Shown: one piece after another, positions 19,527-27,574 of the stretch | How the letters are laid out: each line of letters opens with the position of its first letter | How positions within the stretch are numbered: the first letter of the stretch is position 1 | Source: a virus | DNA: 33,039 bases | Virus record (IMG/VR): IMGVR_UViG_3300047488_000139 | Location: 1 to 33,039 of that record | Reading direction: 5' to 3' (one strand) | The notes under the pieces: model-generated | Told to the model about the DNA's origin: nothing | Database searches by the model: none | The model's input: the letters and a program-made list of their open reading frames with translations, nothing else | Translations under genes and position numbers: made by a program

Positions 19527-19789
19527 TGAATACTTTTACTCCCGGCACAATAGTTGTTTTTGAACCTAATAATTTTAATCCAGATTTTTGGAATAAATTA
19601 CCAGAAAAAGATAGGATTAAATATTATGGTTCACTTGGTTACGGTTCAGATAAAAAGAAATTTTTTGTGTTTCTTACAGAGATTAAAAATGCTCCCGGTC
19701 ATTGTGTGTTAGCTGATTTAGATGATGGAAGAATTGAGGTTATGAGACATACGAGTGACTTTAGAGAGGTTAATGAAGATGAGTTCTAA
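19526..19789 (+). CDS. Hypothetical protein, 87 aa
   Basis: It looks like a small beta protein: FTPGTIVVFEP, KKKFFVFLTEI, HCVLADLDDGRIEVM, HTSDFREV. The pattern suggests an SH3-like barrel, often seen in phage hypothetical proteins. It shares its first base with the ligase stop. The function is unknown. Confidence 0.65.
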   Translation: MNTFTPGTIVVFEPNNFNPDFWNKLPEKDRIKYYGSLGYGSDKKKFFVFLTEIKNAPGHCVLADLDDGRIEVMRHTSDFREVNEDEF

Positions 19790-19958
19790 TATTAGTGCTT
19801 ATTACTCAAATGAGTTAAAATCGTGGGTTCGCTTAGAAAGATGTGAAGATGGAGAGTATTGTCATACTTCTGGATATGCAACTAAAGAAGAGGCTCTTAA
19901 TAATTATACAAATACTGTTGTGTCGTATAAAGTGTTAGCCAACAGGAAGGCAAGATGA
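19773..19958 (+). CDS. Hypothetical protein, 61 aa
   Basis: The start at 19773 is favoured by GAGAGG upstream; ATG 19779 is an alternative. Aromatic strands (ISAYYSNELKSWVRL) precede a helix (KEEALNNYTNTVVSY) and a basic end. It may be a single-strand nucleic-acid or RNA-binding fold by shape, but nothing proves it. Confidence 0.55.
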   Translation: MKMSSNISAYYSNELKSWVRLERCEDGEYCHTSGYATKEEALNNYTNTVVSYKVLANRKAR

Positions 19959-19959
19959 A

Positions 19960-20295
19960 ATGACAAAAGAACTCGGTAAAATTGAAAAGGTATATTTCGG
20001 ATATGGTGGATACCAAGATATGCAATTTGGTCTTACTGTTGTATTAAGTTTTGATGGAAAAGGATGTGTTGATTTTATTGAGGGGGGATGGAGCGAAGAT
20101 ATTTGGGTAGATCAATATACTAAATGGACAGAAAAAGATCGTCAAATACAAAGAGCAGAGATGGTCAAAAAGATTAATAAGTTACTAAAAGATGCTAAAG
20201 TCAAAACTATTGATGAACTTCAAGGCAAACCAATAGAAATTATTAATGAAGGACTCAAACTTAAAAGTTGGAGAATTCTTACGGAAGTATTATGA
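19960..20295 (+). CDS. Conserved phage protein, 111 aa
   Basis: It has the family pattern IEKVYFGYGGYQDMQFGLTV near residues 7-26, followed by helices, LLKDAKVKTIDELQGKPIEI and the ending LKSWRILTEVL. This is a widespread small phage protein of unknown role. It is coupled to the next gene by ATGA. Confidence 0.75.
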   Translation: MTKELGKIEKVYFGYGGYQDMQFGLTVVLSFDGKGCVDFIEGGWSEDIWVDQYTKWTEKDRQIQRAEMVKKINKLLKDAKVKTIDELQGKPIEIINEGLKLKSWRILTEVL

Positions 20296-20495
20296 CTAAT
20301 GAAGAATTTTTAGATAAACTACGAATTTTAGTAGTAGACTATGATAGGGATCATAGAGAATATCCAGAAAGTGAATTTGAGGGTCTTGCATTTTATTCCC
20401 ACGTTCTGTATGCTTTAGGAATCGAAGATGATTCTGAAACTATAGAAAACAAATATCCAGATATTTATAAAAGAAAACTTCATTATTATGAGTGA
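20292..20495 (+). CDS. Hypothetical protein, 67 aa
   Basis: It opens MTNEEFLDKLRILVVDYD and is acidic. The segment YPESEFEGLAFY resembles YGDSEFDGL of the gene at 8673. It overlaps the next gene by 8 nt. The function is unknown. Confidence 0.6.
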   Translation: MTNEEFLDKLRILVVDYDRDHREYPESEFEGLAFYSHVLYALGIEDDSETIENKYPDIYKRKLHYYE

Positions 20496-20913
20496 TATTG
20501 ATACAAAATGTGTTAATCCTAATGCCCCTACTGAAAAATGCGTTGTTTGTGAGGAAACCATTCATACCTGTGAAAGAGAAAATAGTGTGAATGATAGTTA
20601 TCTTTGTCCCGTCAAGAGCCATAATAATGGGGTGGAATCTGTTGGTGGCCTTTGGGTTTGTAATGATTGTCAAGATGAATTTCTAACAGATCACAGAAAA
20701 TGGTATGATAATATTGAAATAAAGTGGTTTCATCCATTCAATTTTGTTGGCATAAAAAAACCAAAGTTTGAACATCCTAGTGATGATCTTTATCAATGGG
20801 GCTTTAGCCTCGACTTAACTACCGAAATATATTATTATACTTATGATTGGGGCTATGGCTTTAATTTTCGCGTTTTGGGATTTGGATTTGAAATAGTAAA
20901 GGTGGGTAAATGA
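20488..20913 (+). CDS. Zinc-ribbon-like phage protein, 141 aa
   Basis: CVVCEETIHTCE near residues 18-29 and CPV...VCNDCQDEF near 40-65 supply paired cysteines for a zinc site. The C-terminal half is rich in aromatic strands (YYYTYDWGYGFNFRVLGF). The family role is unknown. It overlaps the next gene by ATGA. Confidence 0.68.
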   Translation: MSDIDTKCVNPNAPTEKCVVCEETIHTCERENSVNDSYLCPVKSHNNGVESVGGLWVCNDCQDEFLTDHRKWYDNIEIKWFHPFNFVGIKKPKFEHPSDDLYQWGFSLDLTTEIYYYTYDWGYGFNFRVLGFGFEIVKVGK

Positions 20914-21239
20914 CATTTAAAAAATTTGTTGACAATATTGAGAATATTTATGCGGATCAAGGTGATAAACCTAAGTCTGAACGATTAAGGTATGGTCAAA
21001 TTATAATGATGGAATTATGGGATGTCTGGCCGAAAAAATACCATGAAATTGCGGGATCAGATAAAGACCCGTTTTATTCTGATATAATCCACAAAAAACC
21101 ATATGATCTTTTAAGTGAATTGGAAAAAGAATGGCCCGTTTTTCCTGACCAGCGAAATAAACAGAATCATGATGTTCATTCTCCAGAACAAATTAGAATT
21201 CAACGACTAGAAAAAAAAGATCAAGAAACTTCAAAATAG
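20910..21239 (+). CDS. Phage protein with WP motif; probable frameshifted N-terminal part
   Basis: The protein has 109 residues. The first 75 match the gene at 22415 (LRYGQIIMMELWDVWPKKYHEI against LRYGQIIMNTLYEVWPEKHKQI), so the two are paralogues. The C-terminus enters a charged helix and then hits a run of eight A at 21211-21218, after which this frame ends in six codons. The +1 frame stays open for another 110 codons and continues the helix smoothly, so the true product may be longer. Confidence 0.7.
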   Translation: MTFKKFVDNIENIYADQGDKPKSERLRYGQIIMMELWDVWPKKYHEIAGSDKDPFYSDIIHKKPYDLLSELEKEWPVFPDQRNKQNHDVHSPEQIRIQRLEKKDQETSK

Positions 21240-21552
21240 TAACAAGAGACACAGAAAAAATCTAGAATTTTATAAGCGTATTGTTAGAGATTTTCCTTGG
21301 ATTGAGCCTACTTCTCAAACTAGAAAAGAAAATATCGAACTAACAAACGAACTTAGACTAAAAGGCTGGACGATCAAAGGATTAAAACACGATTTGGAAT
21401 ATCTTGACAATCAGATCACAGATGATATGATTACGACTATAGAGCAATCCAATGCTGTTTATGATCCTTTAGTAGCACAAGTGATCAAAATTGTCAAAAA
21501 TATTAAACGAGGAATTAATTTATATCAAATCAGAAAGGACAAAAATGAATGA
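21211..21552 (+). CDS. Downstream frame of a probable frameshift fusion
   Basis: This 113-codon open frame has no ATG until residue 71. It begins at the A8 run, right after an in-frame stop, and encodes a basic coiled-coil-like stretch (KIKKLQNSNKRHRKNLEF) and a domain containing WIEPTSQTRKENIEL and LRLKGWTIKGLKHDLEYL. Joined at A8 it extends the protein encoded from 20910 to about 214 residues. Explanations are transcriptional slippage or +1 frameshifting at A8, or a one-base error in the assembly. Confidence 0.55.
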   Translation, partial: KKKIKKLQNSNKRHRKNLEFYKRIVRDFPWIEPTSQTRKENIELTNELRLKGWTIKGLKHDLEYLDNQITDDMITTIEQSNAVYDPLVAQVIKIVKNIKRGINLYQIRKDKNE

Positions 21553-21757
21553 TTTACCACAAGTATCAGTAATGAGTTTAAAGCCAGAGGATGTATTAGT
21601 ATTTTCTACTGTGGATAAACTAAGTGCTGAGGTTTATCACAGAGTTGAACAAAAGATTATTCAATGGAAAAAAGATTGTAATATCCATAATAAACATTTA
21701 CTATTAACCTCAGCAATAGAACTAAAGGTATTAAGACAAGAAGAGGTAGAGTCATGA
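21545..21757 (+). CDS. Hypothetical protein, 70 aa
   Basis: GAAAGGA lies about 6 nt before ATG 21545. The sequence has a strand (PEDVLVFSTVDKLSAEVYH) and a long helix. It overlaps the end of the frameshift frame by 8 nt and the next gene by ATGA. The function is unknown. Confidence 0.65.
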   Translation: MNDLPQVSVMSLKPEDVLVFSTVDKLSAEVYHRVEQKIIQWKKDCNIHNKHLLLTSAIELKVLRQEEVES

Positions 21758-22119
21758 GTTTTTTAAAGGGCTTTTTAAGCCTATTTGATTGGATGTTTCC
21801 GCCCAAAAGTTATCAAGAACTCACTGATGATCTTGACAATAAAATGCAAGACCTATATGATAGGTGCGGCTGGGGCAAATATAATAATCCACTAAAAGGT
21901 TATCAAAATGCTGTAGATATAAATAGAGTTTTAGAGGCCGATATTAGTTATTCTATTCATTCAGTATATACTGATGAAAATGGTGATATAGTTAATATAT
22001 CTGAAAAACCATCATATACTATTGGCGACGATACTGAGAGTCTAAAATGGCAACTACAAAGAATGACTGAGGCTTGTAATAAGCCAGTTATAGACTATAA
22101 TACTGGTGAGCAACTATGA
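21754..22119 (+). CDS. MSWNYRV-family paralogue with extended N-terminus, 121 aa
   Basis: Residues 60-121 match the protein at 16839: ISYSIHSVYTDENGDIVNIS, then LQRMTEACNKPVIDYNTGEQ. The N-terminal 55 residues are different, with a hydrophobic start (SFLKGFLSLFDWMF) that may associate with membrane. It is probably a duplicated and re-fused gene. The role is unknown. Confidence 0.7.
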   Translation: MSFLKGFLSLFDWMFPPKSYQELTDDLDNKMQDLYDRCGWGKYNNPLKGYQNAVDINRVLEADISYSIHSVYTDENGDIVNISEKPSYTIGDDTESLKWQLQRMTEACNKPVIDYNTGEQL

Positions 22120-22415
22120 AAGGCCCGTTGATTTATTACGAGATCAAAGATATGTATGGTAGTGATTTGAGTAGCACCAAACTCGCTACTGAATTACGAA
22201 AAAGTATACTTGAAGAAATTGATCTTGGCTTTAATGTTGAGATTGATTTTAAAGATGTCCGCTCATTAAGTAGCGGATGGACACGAAATGCTTTCGGAGT
22301 TATTGTAAAAACAAATGGTGAAACCTTTTTTAAGAACCATATTCTGCTGAGTAATATGAGTAAAAGCGTTAGGAAAAGCGTTTTAGAAGAAATTGGGGAG
22401 GTGCTGAAAGTATAA
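22116..22415 (+). CDS. STAS-like DUF4325-type protein, 99 aa
   Basis: The segment VEIDFKDVRSLSSGWTRNAF, followed by GVIVKTNGETFFKN, resembles the STAS-like DUF4325 domain (a strand ending in DF, then S-x-x-F/W-x-N). Such domains occur beside histidine kinase-like proteins and phage small genes; no partner is seen here. Both ends overlap their neighbours. The family call is moderately confident. Confidence 0.6.
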   Translation: MKGPLIYYEIKDMYGSDLSSTKLATELRKSILEEIDLGFNVEIDFKDVRSLSSGWTRNAFGVIVKTNGETFFKNHILLSNMSKSVRKSVLEEIGEVLKV

Positions 22416-22630
22416 TGATTATATTTAATGAATTTCTAAAAAAAGTAGACAATACATATAATGATCATTCTTTTGTGTTACGATATGGTCAAATCATAAT
22501 GAATACTCTATATGAAGTTTGGCCGGAAAAACATAAACAAATTACTGGTGGACAATACGATTGTTTTTATGATGATGGTGCAGTAAAATATACTCTTGAT
22601 CTTTTAGAAAAGTCGTGGCCCAATGAATAA
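22415..22630 (+). CDS. Hypothetical protein, paralogue of the gene at 20910
   Basis: The protein has 71 residues and shares LRYGQIIM and VWPEKH with the protein at 20910, but stops at SWPNE without the coiled-coil extension. This copy shows that the domain can stand alone. The function is unknown. Confidence 0.68.
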   Translation: MIIFNEFLKKVDNTYNDHSFVLRYGQIIMNTLYEVWPEKHKQITGGQYDCFYDDGAVKYTLDLLEKSWPNE

Positions 22631-22832
22631 ACAACTATGCGATAATATTATGCTTTTTGGCAATAGTGTGGCTGAATATCTACGAATGGAATACGATCCC
22701 GTATACTATGAGAAATTCAATAGTAAAAATCTCCATATGTTTGATTTCATAGGCGGTTATTATATGGGAGGAAATAATGTACCAGATACAGCAAGATATG
22801 TCGTGGAATCAATGAACAATGGAAACCTCTGA
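22623..22832 (+). CDS. Hypothetical protein, 69 aa
   Basis: It is helical with a FDFIGGYYMGGNNV turn, loosely like the GGF-x-AG motif of the genes at 10583 and 14668. It overlaps both neighbours. The function is unknown. Confidence 0.6.
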   Translation: MNKQLCDNIMLFGNSVAEYLRMEYDPVYYEKFNSKNLHMFDFIGGYYMGGNNVPDTARYVVESMNNGNL

Positions 22833-22941
22833 ATCAATAGACGAATTACCTATTTATGGTTTAGAACTTAATGATGGAATTGACGCCCCATTTGCTTATT
22901 TGTATCTTGATCTTTTTCCAGAACTCTATGAGGTAGAATAA
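22819..22941 (+). CDS. Short acidic protein, 40 aa
   Basis: It opens METSESIDELPIYGLELND and ends LFPELYEVE. It is strongly acidic and without basic residues. The start overlaps the previous gene by 14 nt, and the HNH gene begins one base after its stop. Confidence 0.5.
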   Translation: METSESIDELPIYGLELNDGIDAPFAYLYLDLFPELYEVE

Positions 22942-22942
22942 C

Positions 22943-23491
22943 ATGGAATGTGCTACTATAATAAATGATATTAAGCCAATTATAATTGATAATCATATTA
23001 TTGAAGGATATAGTATATCCAAGGATGGAATAGTTTATTCTCATTATAAACGTACAGTTATGGATGAAAATGGTCGCCGTAATAAAATGATAATAGACTA
23101 TAATCATCGTAAACCATTAAAAACAAGAGTTATTAGTGGATATTTATCGGTTGAAATAGGTTTTCTGCCAGGAAAATTAGATTATAAATACAGAAAGATG
23201 AAAGGCAGCGATAAACAACATAAAACTTGCAGAATTCATCAACTGGTAATGGACGCCTGGAAACCATTTGCCCAATACTTACCCAAAGGTATTTCCAGAT
23301 CAGACTATAATAAAACGCCAAAGTCTATTCAAGAATTATTGCCAAGATTATTTTTTATTAATCATAAAGATCATAATAAACTTAATAATCATATTGATAA
23401 CTTAGAAAGAGTAACGCCAAGAGAGAATACTAGAAAAGCCAAAAAACATTACAATGGTAATTTTGCTAATACCAACAATAAACAATGCTAA
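22943..23491 (+). CDS. NUMOD4-HNH homing endonuclease
   Basis: The protein has 182 residues. The N-terminal part has the NUMOD4-like GYSISKDGIVYSHYKR and a strand pattern ending GYLSVEIGF. The HNH region includes IHQLVMDAWKPF, then FINHKDHNKLNNHIDNLE and VTPRENTRKA. It is one of only two endonuclease genes on the + strand. It sits directly after the stop of a short gene and overlaps the protease gene by 7 nt, so it fits seamlessly in the operon. Confidence 0.85.
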   Translation: MECATIINDIKPIIIDNHIIEGYSISKDGIVYSHYKRTVMDENGRRNKMIIDYNHRKPLKTRVISGYLSVEIGFLPGKLDYKYRKMKGSDKQHKTCRIHQLVMDAWKPFAQYLPKGISRSDYNKTPKSIQELLPRLFFINHKDHNKLNNHIDNLERVTPRENTRKAKKHYNGNFANTNNKQC

Positions 23492-24108
23492 AACTAAAAA
23501 AACAACCCTATAATAGTGTTTGGATTAGTGCTGACTCTCAAAAAGAGTTAGGAGAAACTTTTATTCGCTTTCAAGAATACTATGAAAGTCCTAGCAGAAA
23601 ATATCGTAATAAAATATTTACGCTTGGAGATATTAAAAATTATTATAGTTTACAATATGGTGCTGATTTGTATACTGATCTATGGATAGGATTTAACTTT
23701 CCTAGTTCTGTTTTAATTCCTTTTAAACAAGGATTGTTTGATCCATTGACCTCTCCAGAAGAAGAACTACTTGGATCTCTTAAATATAGACACGATAATT
23801 TCTATATTATAGGCGCACAAAATAATAGTACCCTAAGACACGAACTATCTCATGCTCTATATGGTTTTAATACAAAATATAAAAACGAGATAGATAGTCT
23901 AATTAAAAAATATCATAAAGATTTTGCTAAAGTTTCACAATATATTCTTAAAAAAGGCTATGACAAGAGTGTGCTAAATGATGAACTTCAAGCATATATT
24001 ACAGACAATGACGATGAGTTTATACGAAATAATTTAAACCCTAATAGAATCAATGATATATTTTCTATCTATAAGAGGTACAGAAAACATGATACAAAAC
24101 TGGGATGA
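23485..24108 (+). CDS. HExxH metalloprotease-like phage protein
   Basis: The protein has 207 residues. HELSH at 119-123 in TLRHELSHALYGF is a zincin-type metal site; E167 in NDELQAY is a candidate third ligand. FYIIGAQNNSTLRHE is a pattern of an uncharacterised phage family. It could cleave a peptide or be a structural remnant of a protease. There is no signal peptide, so it acts in the cytoplasm. It overlaps the following gene by 20 nt. Confidence 0.78.
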   Translation: MLKLKKQPYNSVWISADSQKELGETFIRFQEYYESPSRKYRNKIFTLGDIKNYYSLQYGADLYTDLWIGFNFPSSVLIPFKQGLFDPLTSPEEELLGSLKYRHDNFYIIGAQNNSTLRHELSHALYGFNTKYKNEIDSLIKKYHKDFAKVSQYILKKGYDKSVLNDELQAYITDNDDEFIRNNLNPNRINDIFSIYKRYRKHDTKLG

Positions 24109-24283
24109 ACTAGGAGATGAAGAAAAATCTTTTGATGCTTGGTTTGTTCAAAATAATGCTGAGTTATACAAAGAGATTGATGCCAGAATTATAGATTTGC
24201 TTAAAACTACATATATGCAGGGATATGCTGCGGGATTTAGTCATAAACAACAAGTTAATGCTATGGAGCAATTACAAAAATGA
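24089..24283 (+). CDS. Hypothetical protein, 64 aa
   Basis: It is acidic and helical with a late YMQGYAAGFSHKQQ segment similar to the GGF-x-AG motif of the duplicated gene pair. The start lies within the protease gene and the end overlaps the next gene (ATGA). The function is unknown. Confidence 0.62.
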   Translation: MIQNWDELGDEEKSFDAWFVQNNAELYKEIDARIIDLLKTTYMQGYAAGFSHKQQVNAMEQLQK

Positions 24284-24546
24284 GTTGGGATGGCAAGTTT
24301 AAATATGAGCCTATGAGTCCAGATAAAGTTAAACTTATTATGGACGCATACAAAAACGATTACGTTTATAATTATATAATGGAACTTTATGAATTAATTA
24401 ATTATCAAAAAGATATTATCAATAAACAGAGAGTTGAAATTATAGCACTAAAACATAAAGAAGCATGGCAAAGATATGATAAAAATAACCCTTCCGTAAC
24501 ACAAACGCTTGACAAACCCAAACGATCTGATACAATGGGTTGTTAA
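24280..24546 (+). CDS. Hypothetical helical protein, 88 aa
   Basis: A long amphipathic helix (DYVYNYIMELYELINYQKDI) continues into a Lys-rich coiled-coil-like region. The C-terminal codons contain a promoter for the next gene. The family is not recognised. Confidence 0.62.
   Translation: MSWDGKFKYEPMSPDKVKLIMDAYKNDYVYNYIMELYELINYQKDIINKQRVEIIALKHKEAWQRYDKNNPSVTQTLDKPKRSDTMGC
24509..24536 (+). promoter_or_regulatory. Sigma70-like promoter
   Basis: TTGACA (24509-24514), a 16-bp spacer with a partial motif (ACGAT), and TACAAT (24531-24536). Transcription would start about 6 nt before ATG 24549, leaving no room for a ribosome binding site. Confidence 0.55.
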
Positions 24547-24548
24547 CT

Positions 24549-24815
24549 ATGTTTAAGATTAGTGAAATCAAGAGTTGGGCCAAAACTTGGGGATACTCTA
24601 TAAAAAAAGAGAAGGATGACACAGTTAACGGAGCAAGTTATTATTGGATGAAGGATGATGATCCTTCTGTTTGTGGAGTTGCTCTTAGTGTTAGCAAAGT
24701 AGCAACCGCTATTTTTAATCACTTAACAAACGACAAATGGATTGACCATCAAAAACAATACCAAGAAACCAAAAAGGAAGAGAAACATTTCTCAGTAAGC
24801 GACTATGGAAGTTAA
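24549..24815 (+). CDS. Hypothetical protein, 88 aa
   Basis: It opens MFKISEIKSWAKTWGYSIKK, and SKVATAIFNHLTNDKWIDHQ closes a helical core. The N-terminal half may be a small alpha/beta fold. The message seems leaderless. It overlaps thyX by 11 nt, so it may be co-expressed with it. Confidence 0.62.
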   Translation: MFKISEIKSWAKTWGYSIKKEKDDTVNGASYYWMKDDDPSVCGVALSVSKVATAIFNHLTNDKWIDHQKQYQETKKEEKHFSVSDYGS

Positions 24816-25458
24816 ACTAATTAGTGTTACTCCAGATGCCGAAAAAACAATCGCATATTGTGCGAGAGTCAGCAACCCCAATAATCAAGATAATAGTAAT
24901 ATATCTAGACTATTAAAATATTGTATAGACCACAAACACTGGTCAATATTTGAAATGTCTCATCTTACTCTCCAAATTGATACAACAAGAGGTTTGGCGG
25001 CACAAATTTTACGTCACAGAAGTTTCAATTTTCAAGAATTTAGCCAGCGTTATGCCGATACTACATTATTGGCAGACGATATTCCTCTGTTTGAATTGCG
25101 TAGCCAAGATAATAAAAATAGACAAAATAGTATTGATAATGTTTCGGCTGAGATTAAATCTAAATGGACTATGCAAATTCGTGAACACTTTGCCAAGGCC
25201 AAAGTTTTATATGACGGTATGATAGCGGACGGTATTGCTAAAGAATGTGCCAGATTTATTCTACCACTGGCAACACCAACCAGACTTTATATGAGCGGAA
25301 CTTTACGCTCATGGATTACATACATAGCACTCAGAGAAAAAAACGGAACACAAAAAGAACATATGGTTATTGCCAAAGAATGTAAAAAGATTTTTTGTGA
25401 ACAATTTCCACTTATCTCTGAATCTCTTGGTGGATTTGAAAAAGATTGGAACATATAA
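24805..25458 (+). CDS. thyX: Flavin-dependent thymidylate synthase ThyX
   Basis: The protein has 217 residues, a normal length. The ThyX signature RHRSFNFQEFSQRY is at 70-83. Residues near 175-190 (RSWITYIALRE) and the following Glu/His segment form the usual C-terminal substrate site. It makes dTMP from dUMP with FADH2 and methylene-tetrahydrofolate, replacing the host supply during infection. The start lies inside the upstream gene with no strong ribosome binding site, implying coupled translation. Confidence 0.93.
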   Translation: MEVKLISVTPDAEKTIAYCARVSNPNNQDNSNISRLLKYCIDHKHWSIFEMSHLTLQIDTTRGLAAQILRHRSFNFQEFSQRYADTTLLADDIPLFELRSQDNKNRQNSIDNVSAEIKSKWTMQIREHFAKAKVLYDGMIADGIAKECARFILPLATPTRLYMSGTLRSWITYIALREKNGTQKEHMVIAKECKKIFCEQFPLISESLGGFEKDWNI

Positions 25459-25646
25459 TGAAAACATTTAATATTACCGCACAAGTTTATGATAAACAGG
25501 ATAAGTATAAACAAACTATTCTAATTAATGATGTTATTACAGCAAACTCCAAAGAGTCTGCTATTACTGAATTTTATGATTCTCTATTAACATATAATAT
25601 ATTAAAAATTTATAGTGTTGAAGAAATCTCTCAAGTCGCCTCTTGA
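25458..25646 (+). CDS. Hypothetical protein, 62 aa
   Basis: It opens MKTFNITAQVYDKQDKYKQT, a strand-rich start, followed by a SKESAITEFYDSL helix. Its first base is the last base of thyX. The promoter of uvsE lies over its final codons. The family is unknown. Confidence 0.62.
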   Translation: MKTFNITAQVYDKQDKYKQTILINDVITANSKESAITEFYDSLLTYNILKIYSVEEISQVAS

Positions 25647-25670
25647 CTTTTGACGATAGTGTTGTATACT
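25643..25670 (+). promoter_or_regulatory. Promoter with spacer motif, uvsE
   Basis: TTGACT, a 16-bp spacer holding ACGATAG, a variant of the shared motif, and TATACT (25665-25670) preceded by GTTG. AAGGAG follows before ATG 25688. Confidence 0.72.
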
Positions 25671-25687
25671 GGTGACAAGGAGATTCT

Positions 25688-26608
25688 ATGAATAAGTTCG
25701 GCCTCTGCTGTATCAGTCTTAAACTAAAAGAGCAAGGTTTTGCTCACCAAACTATGACGTTTAAGCGTTTTAATAGTTTGCCAAGAGAAGAGGCTCTAAG
25801 TATTCTAGGAGATAGAATTCTTAATAATCTTCAAACCACTAATGAAACAATCAAATTTTGTGGAATTAATAATTATGTTTACAGAGTTAGTAGCGATATT
25901 TTTCCTCTCATTACTTATGACGAGGCTAATGTTTCATTAGAAGATTTGCCGAATCATGATCTTATTCAAGATGAGTTTGATAGTATTGAACAAACAATTA
26001 AGAATACTGGTGTTAGAGTTTCTGCCCATCCTAGTGAATTTAATGTGTTAGCATCAACTAATCAAAAAGCAGTTGACAAAACTATTACTGAACTTAATTT
26101 TTATAGTAGTTTTTTTGATCGTATTGGTCTCCCGTCAAATTATAATGCACCCATGAATATGCATGTGCATAATAAAAATGGTGAGTATAAGGAAATTGTA
26201 GATAGATTTAAGCGTAATTTTAATAGACTTGATGATAATTGTAAGGCCCGTCTTGTCATAGAAAATGATGATAAAATTAACTGCTGGAGTGTAAGAGAAC
26301 TTATCACGCATTTTCATGCTCATACAAATATCCCAATTACCTTCGATTATCTGCACCATAAATGCCATCCAGATATGCTTGATGAAGAAACTGCTATCAA
26401 GGCTTGTCACGATACTTGGCATGGTCATAAACCACTATTTCATTACAGTGAAAGTCGAGAAGGTAATAATCCAAGGGCTCATTCTGATTATGCCTATAAT
26501 AAGTTTGAGACTTATGGGTTAGAATTCGACGTTGATCTGGAACTAAAGGCAAAAGATTTGGCACTAGAAAAATATCAAGAAATAATGAGTGGGGTTGTAG
26601 AGGTATGA
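25688..26608 (+). CDS. uvsE: UV damage endonuclease UvsE/UVDE
   Basis: The protein has 306 residues with typical UVDE blocks: GLCCISL at the start, MTFKRF, the metal-site segments SAHPSEF, MHVHNK, LVIENDD and DYLHHKCHP, and HYSESREG. It is a TIM-barrel nuclease that nicks DNA 5' of UV photoproducts and some other lesions, giving the phage its own excision route. It has its own promoter and a well-placed AAGGAG. The stop overlaps the next start. Confidence 0.92.
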   Translation: MNKFGLCCISLKLKEQGFAHQTMTFKRFNSLPREEALSILGDRILNNLQTTNETIKFCGINNYVYRVSSDIFPLITYDEANVSLEDLPNHDLIQDEFDSIEQTIKNTGVRVSAHPSEFNVLASTNQKAVDKTITELNFYSSFFDRIGLPSNYNAPMNMHVHNKNGEYKEIVDRFKRNFNRLDDNCKARLVIENDDKINCWSVRELITHFHAHTNIPITFDYLHHKCHPDMLDEETAIKACHDTWHGHKPLFHYSESREGNNPRAHSDYAYNKFETYGLEFDVDLELKAKDLALEKYQEIMSGVVEV

Positions 26609-26751
26609 GTGGGTGGCTAATAGCCTTAACGGGTTTTCTATATGCTTATGTTAGTTTGGAACAATTTCTAAAGGGTAATATAGGATTGGGTATTGCCTAT
26701 GCTGGATATTCATTTGCCAATGTGGGACTATATATGCTAGCGAATAAATGA
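26605..26751 (+). CDS. Small two-span membrane protein, 48 aa
   Basis: There are two hydrophobic segments (WLIALTGFLYAYVSL and LGIAYAGYSFANVGLYML) around a short GN turn. The pattern is common among small phage membrane proteins, and its role is unknown; a holin-like function is possible but not supported by neighbours. It is coupled to uvsE by ATGA. Confidence 0.7.
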   Translation: MSGWLIALTGFLYAYVSLEQFLKGNIGLGIAYAGYSFANVGLYMLANK

Positions 26752-26759
26752 GGTAAGCG

Positions 26760-26978
26760 ATGGATGAATTTAAAAATAGACCAGAACCAAAAAAAATAAA
26801 GATGCCCTCTCTAGTTGACCGATCAGTTTTGTATGATACGCTATCGTTTGAAAGTGACACGCCACAAAACCCGAAAATATATAAAACATTTTGGCAAACT
26901 TATACAGAAGAATATGAAGATTATTCAAAAGACAATTCGCAAGGCTTATCAGAATTGGAATTCGACAAGACTAATTAG
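26760..26978 (+). CDS. Hypothetical protein, 72 aa
   Basis: It opens MDEFKNRPEPKKIKMPSLVD and ends in an acidic region. GAGG lies about 6 nt upstream. Its stop overlaps by four bases the stop of the convergent HNH gene, so the 3' end of this gene may have been altered by the insertion. The family is unknown. Confidence 0.6.
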   Translation: MDEFKNRPEPKKIKMPSLVDRSVLYDTLSFESDTPQNPKIYKTFWQTYTEEYEDYSKDNSQGLSELEFDKTN

Positions 26979-27574
26979 AGTATTTTATCTCTCTTCTTAT
27001 AATTATCTTCTGCCCACAATGGTTGTAAATTAGTATAGTGAAAACACCGCTTTTGTTGTTCAGGATCGGTTAGATCAAAACTAGCACAGGGTAATATGTG
27101 GTCTATATGCCATCCTTTTTTACCATAATTATCCCAGTTCATGCCTTCTGTAAACTGTTTTTCTAAATGTTTTTTGAGTTCTTCCACAGAACATCCTAGC
27201 AACTCAATAGTATGTTTACTTTTACTACTACCACACATCGCCAATCTCATTCTATCTCTAATGTTTTTTCTAATACGAAACTGCATATCTTCTTTCATTT
27301 TATTTTTTAAATATTCATTTCTTTTATGTTTATTCTTATAACTATATTCTCTTTGTTGTTTATTTCTTTTTTCTTTATTTTTAGACAACCATTCTTTTTG
27401 TTTTTTTAAATTTTTCTCTCTATTTTGATAATATCTTTCAAGACAATTTTTATTACCACATTTTTTACAATATGATTTTATACCATATTTACTACGACAA
27501 GAACACTTGTGGAAAAATTCTGTTGTAGCGGGATATTCTATTTGACAGACAGTGCAGATTTTGGTAAAATTCAT
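26975..27574 (-). CDS. HNH homing endonuclease
   Basis: The protein has 199 residues from ATG 27574; an in-frame start further out adds 11 residues but lacks support. It has N-terminal zinc-finger cysteines (CTVC at 7-10, CSC at 24-26, CKKC at 36-39), a charged helix, then LLGCSVEELKKHLEKQFTEG and the HNH core WHIDHILPCASFD (155-167) with YTNLQPLWAEDN. It is nearly the same architecture as the gene at 17084, so the two are recent relatives. It is convergent with the gene at 26760. Confidence 0.88.
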   Translation of the reverse strand: MNFTKICTVCQIEYPATTEFFHKCSCRSKYGIKSYCKKCGNKNCLERYYQNREKNLKKQKEWLSKNKEKRNKQQREYSYKNKHKRNEYLKNKMKEDMQFRIRKNIRDRMRLAMCGSSKSKHTIELLGCSVEELKKHLEKQFTEGMNWDNYGKKGWHIDHILPCASFDLTDPEQQKRCFHYTNLQPLWAEDNYKKRDKIL

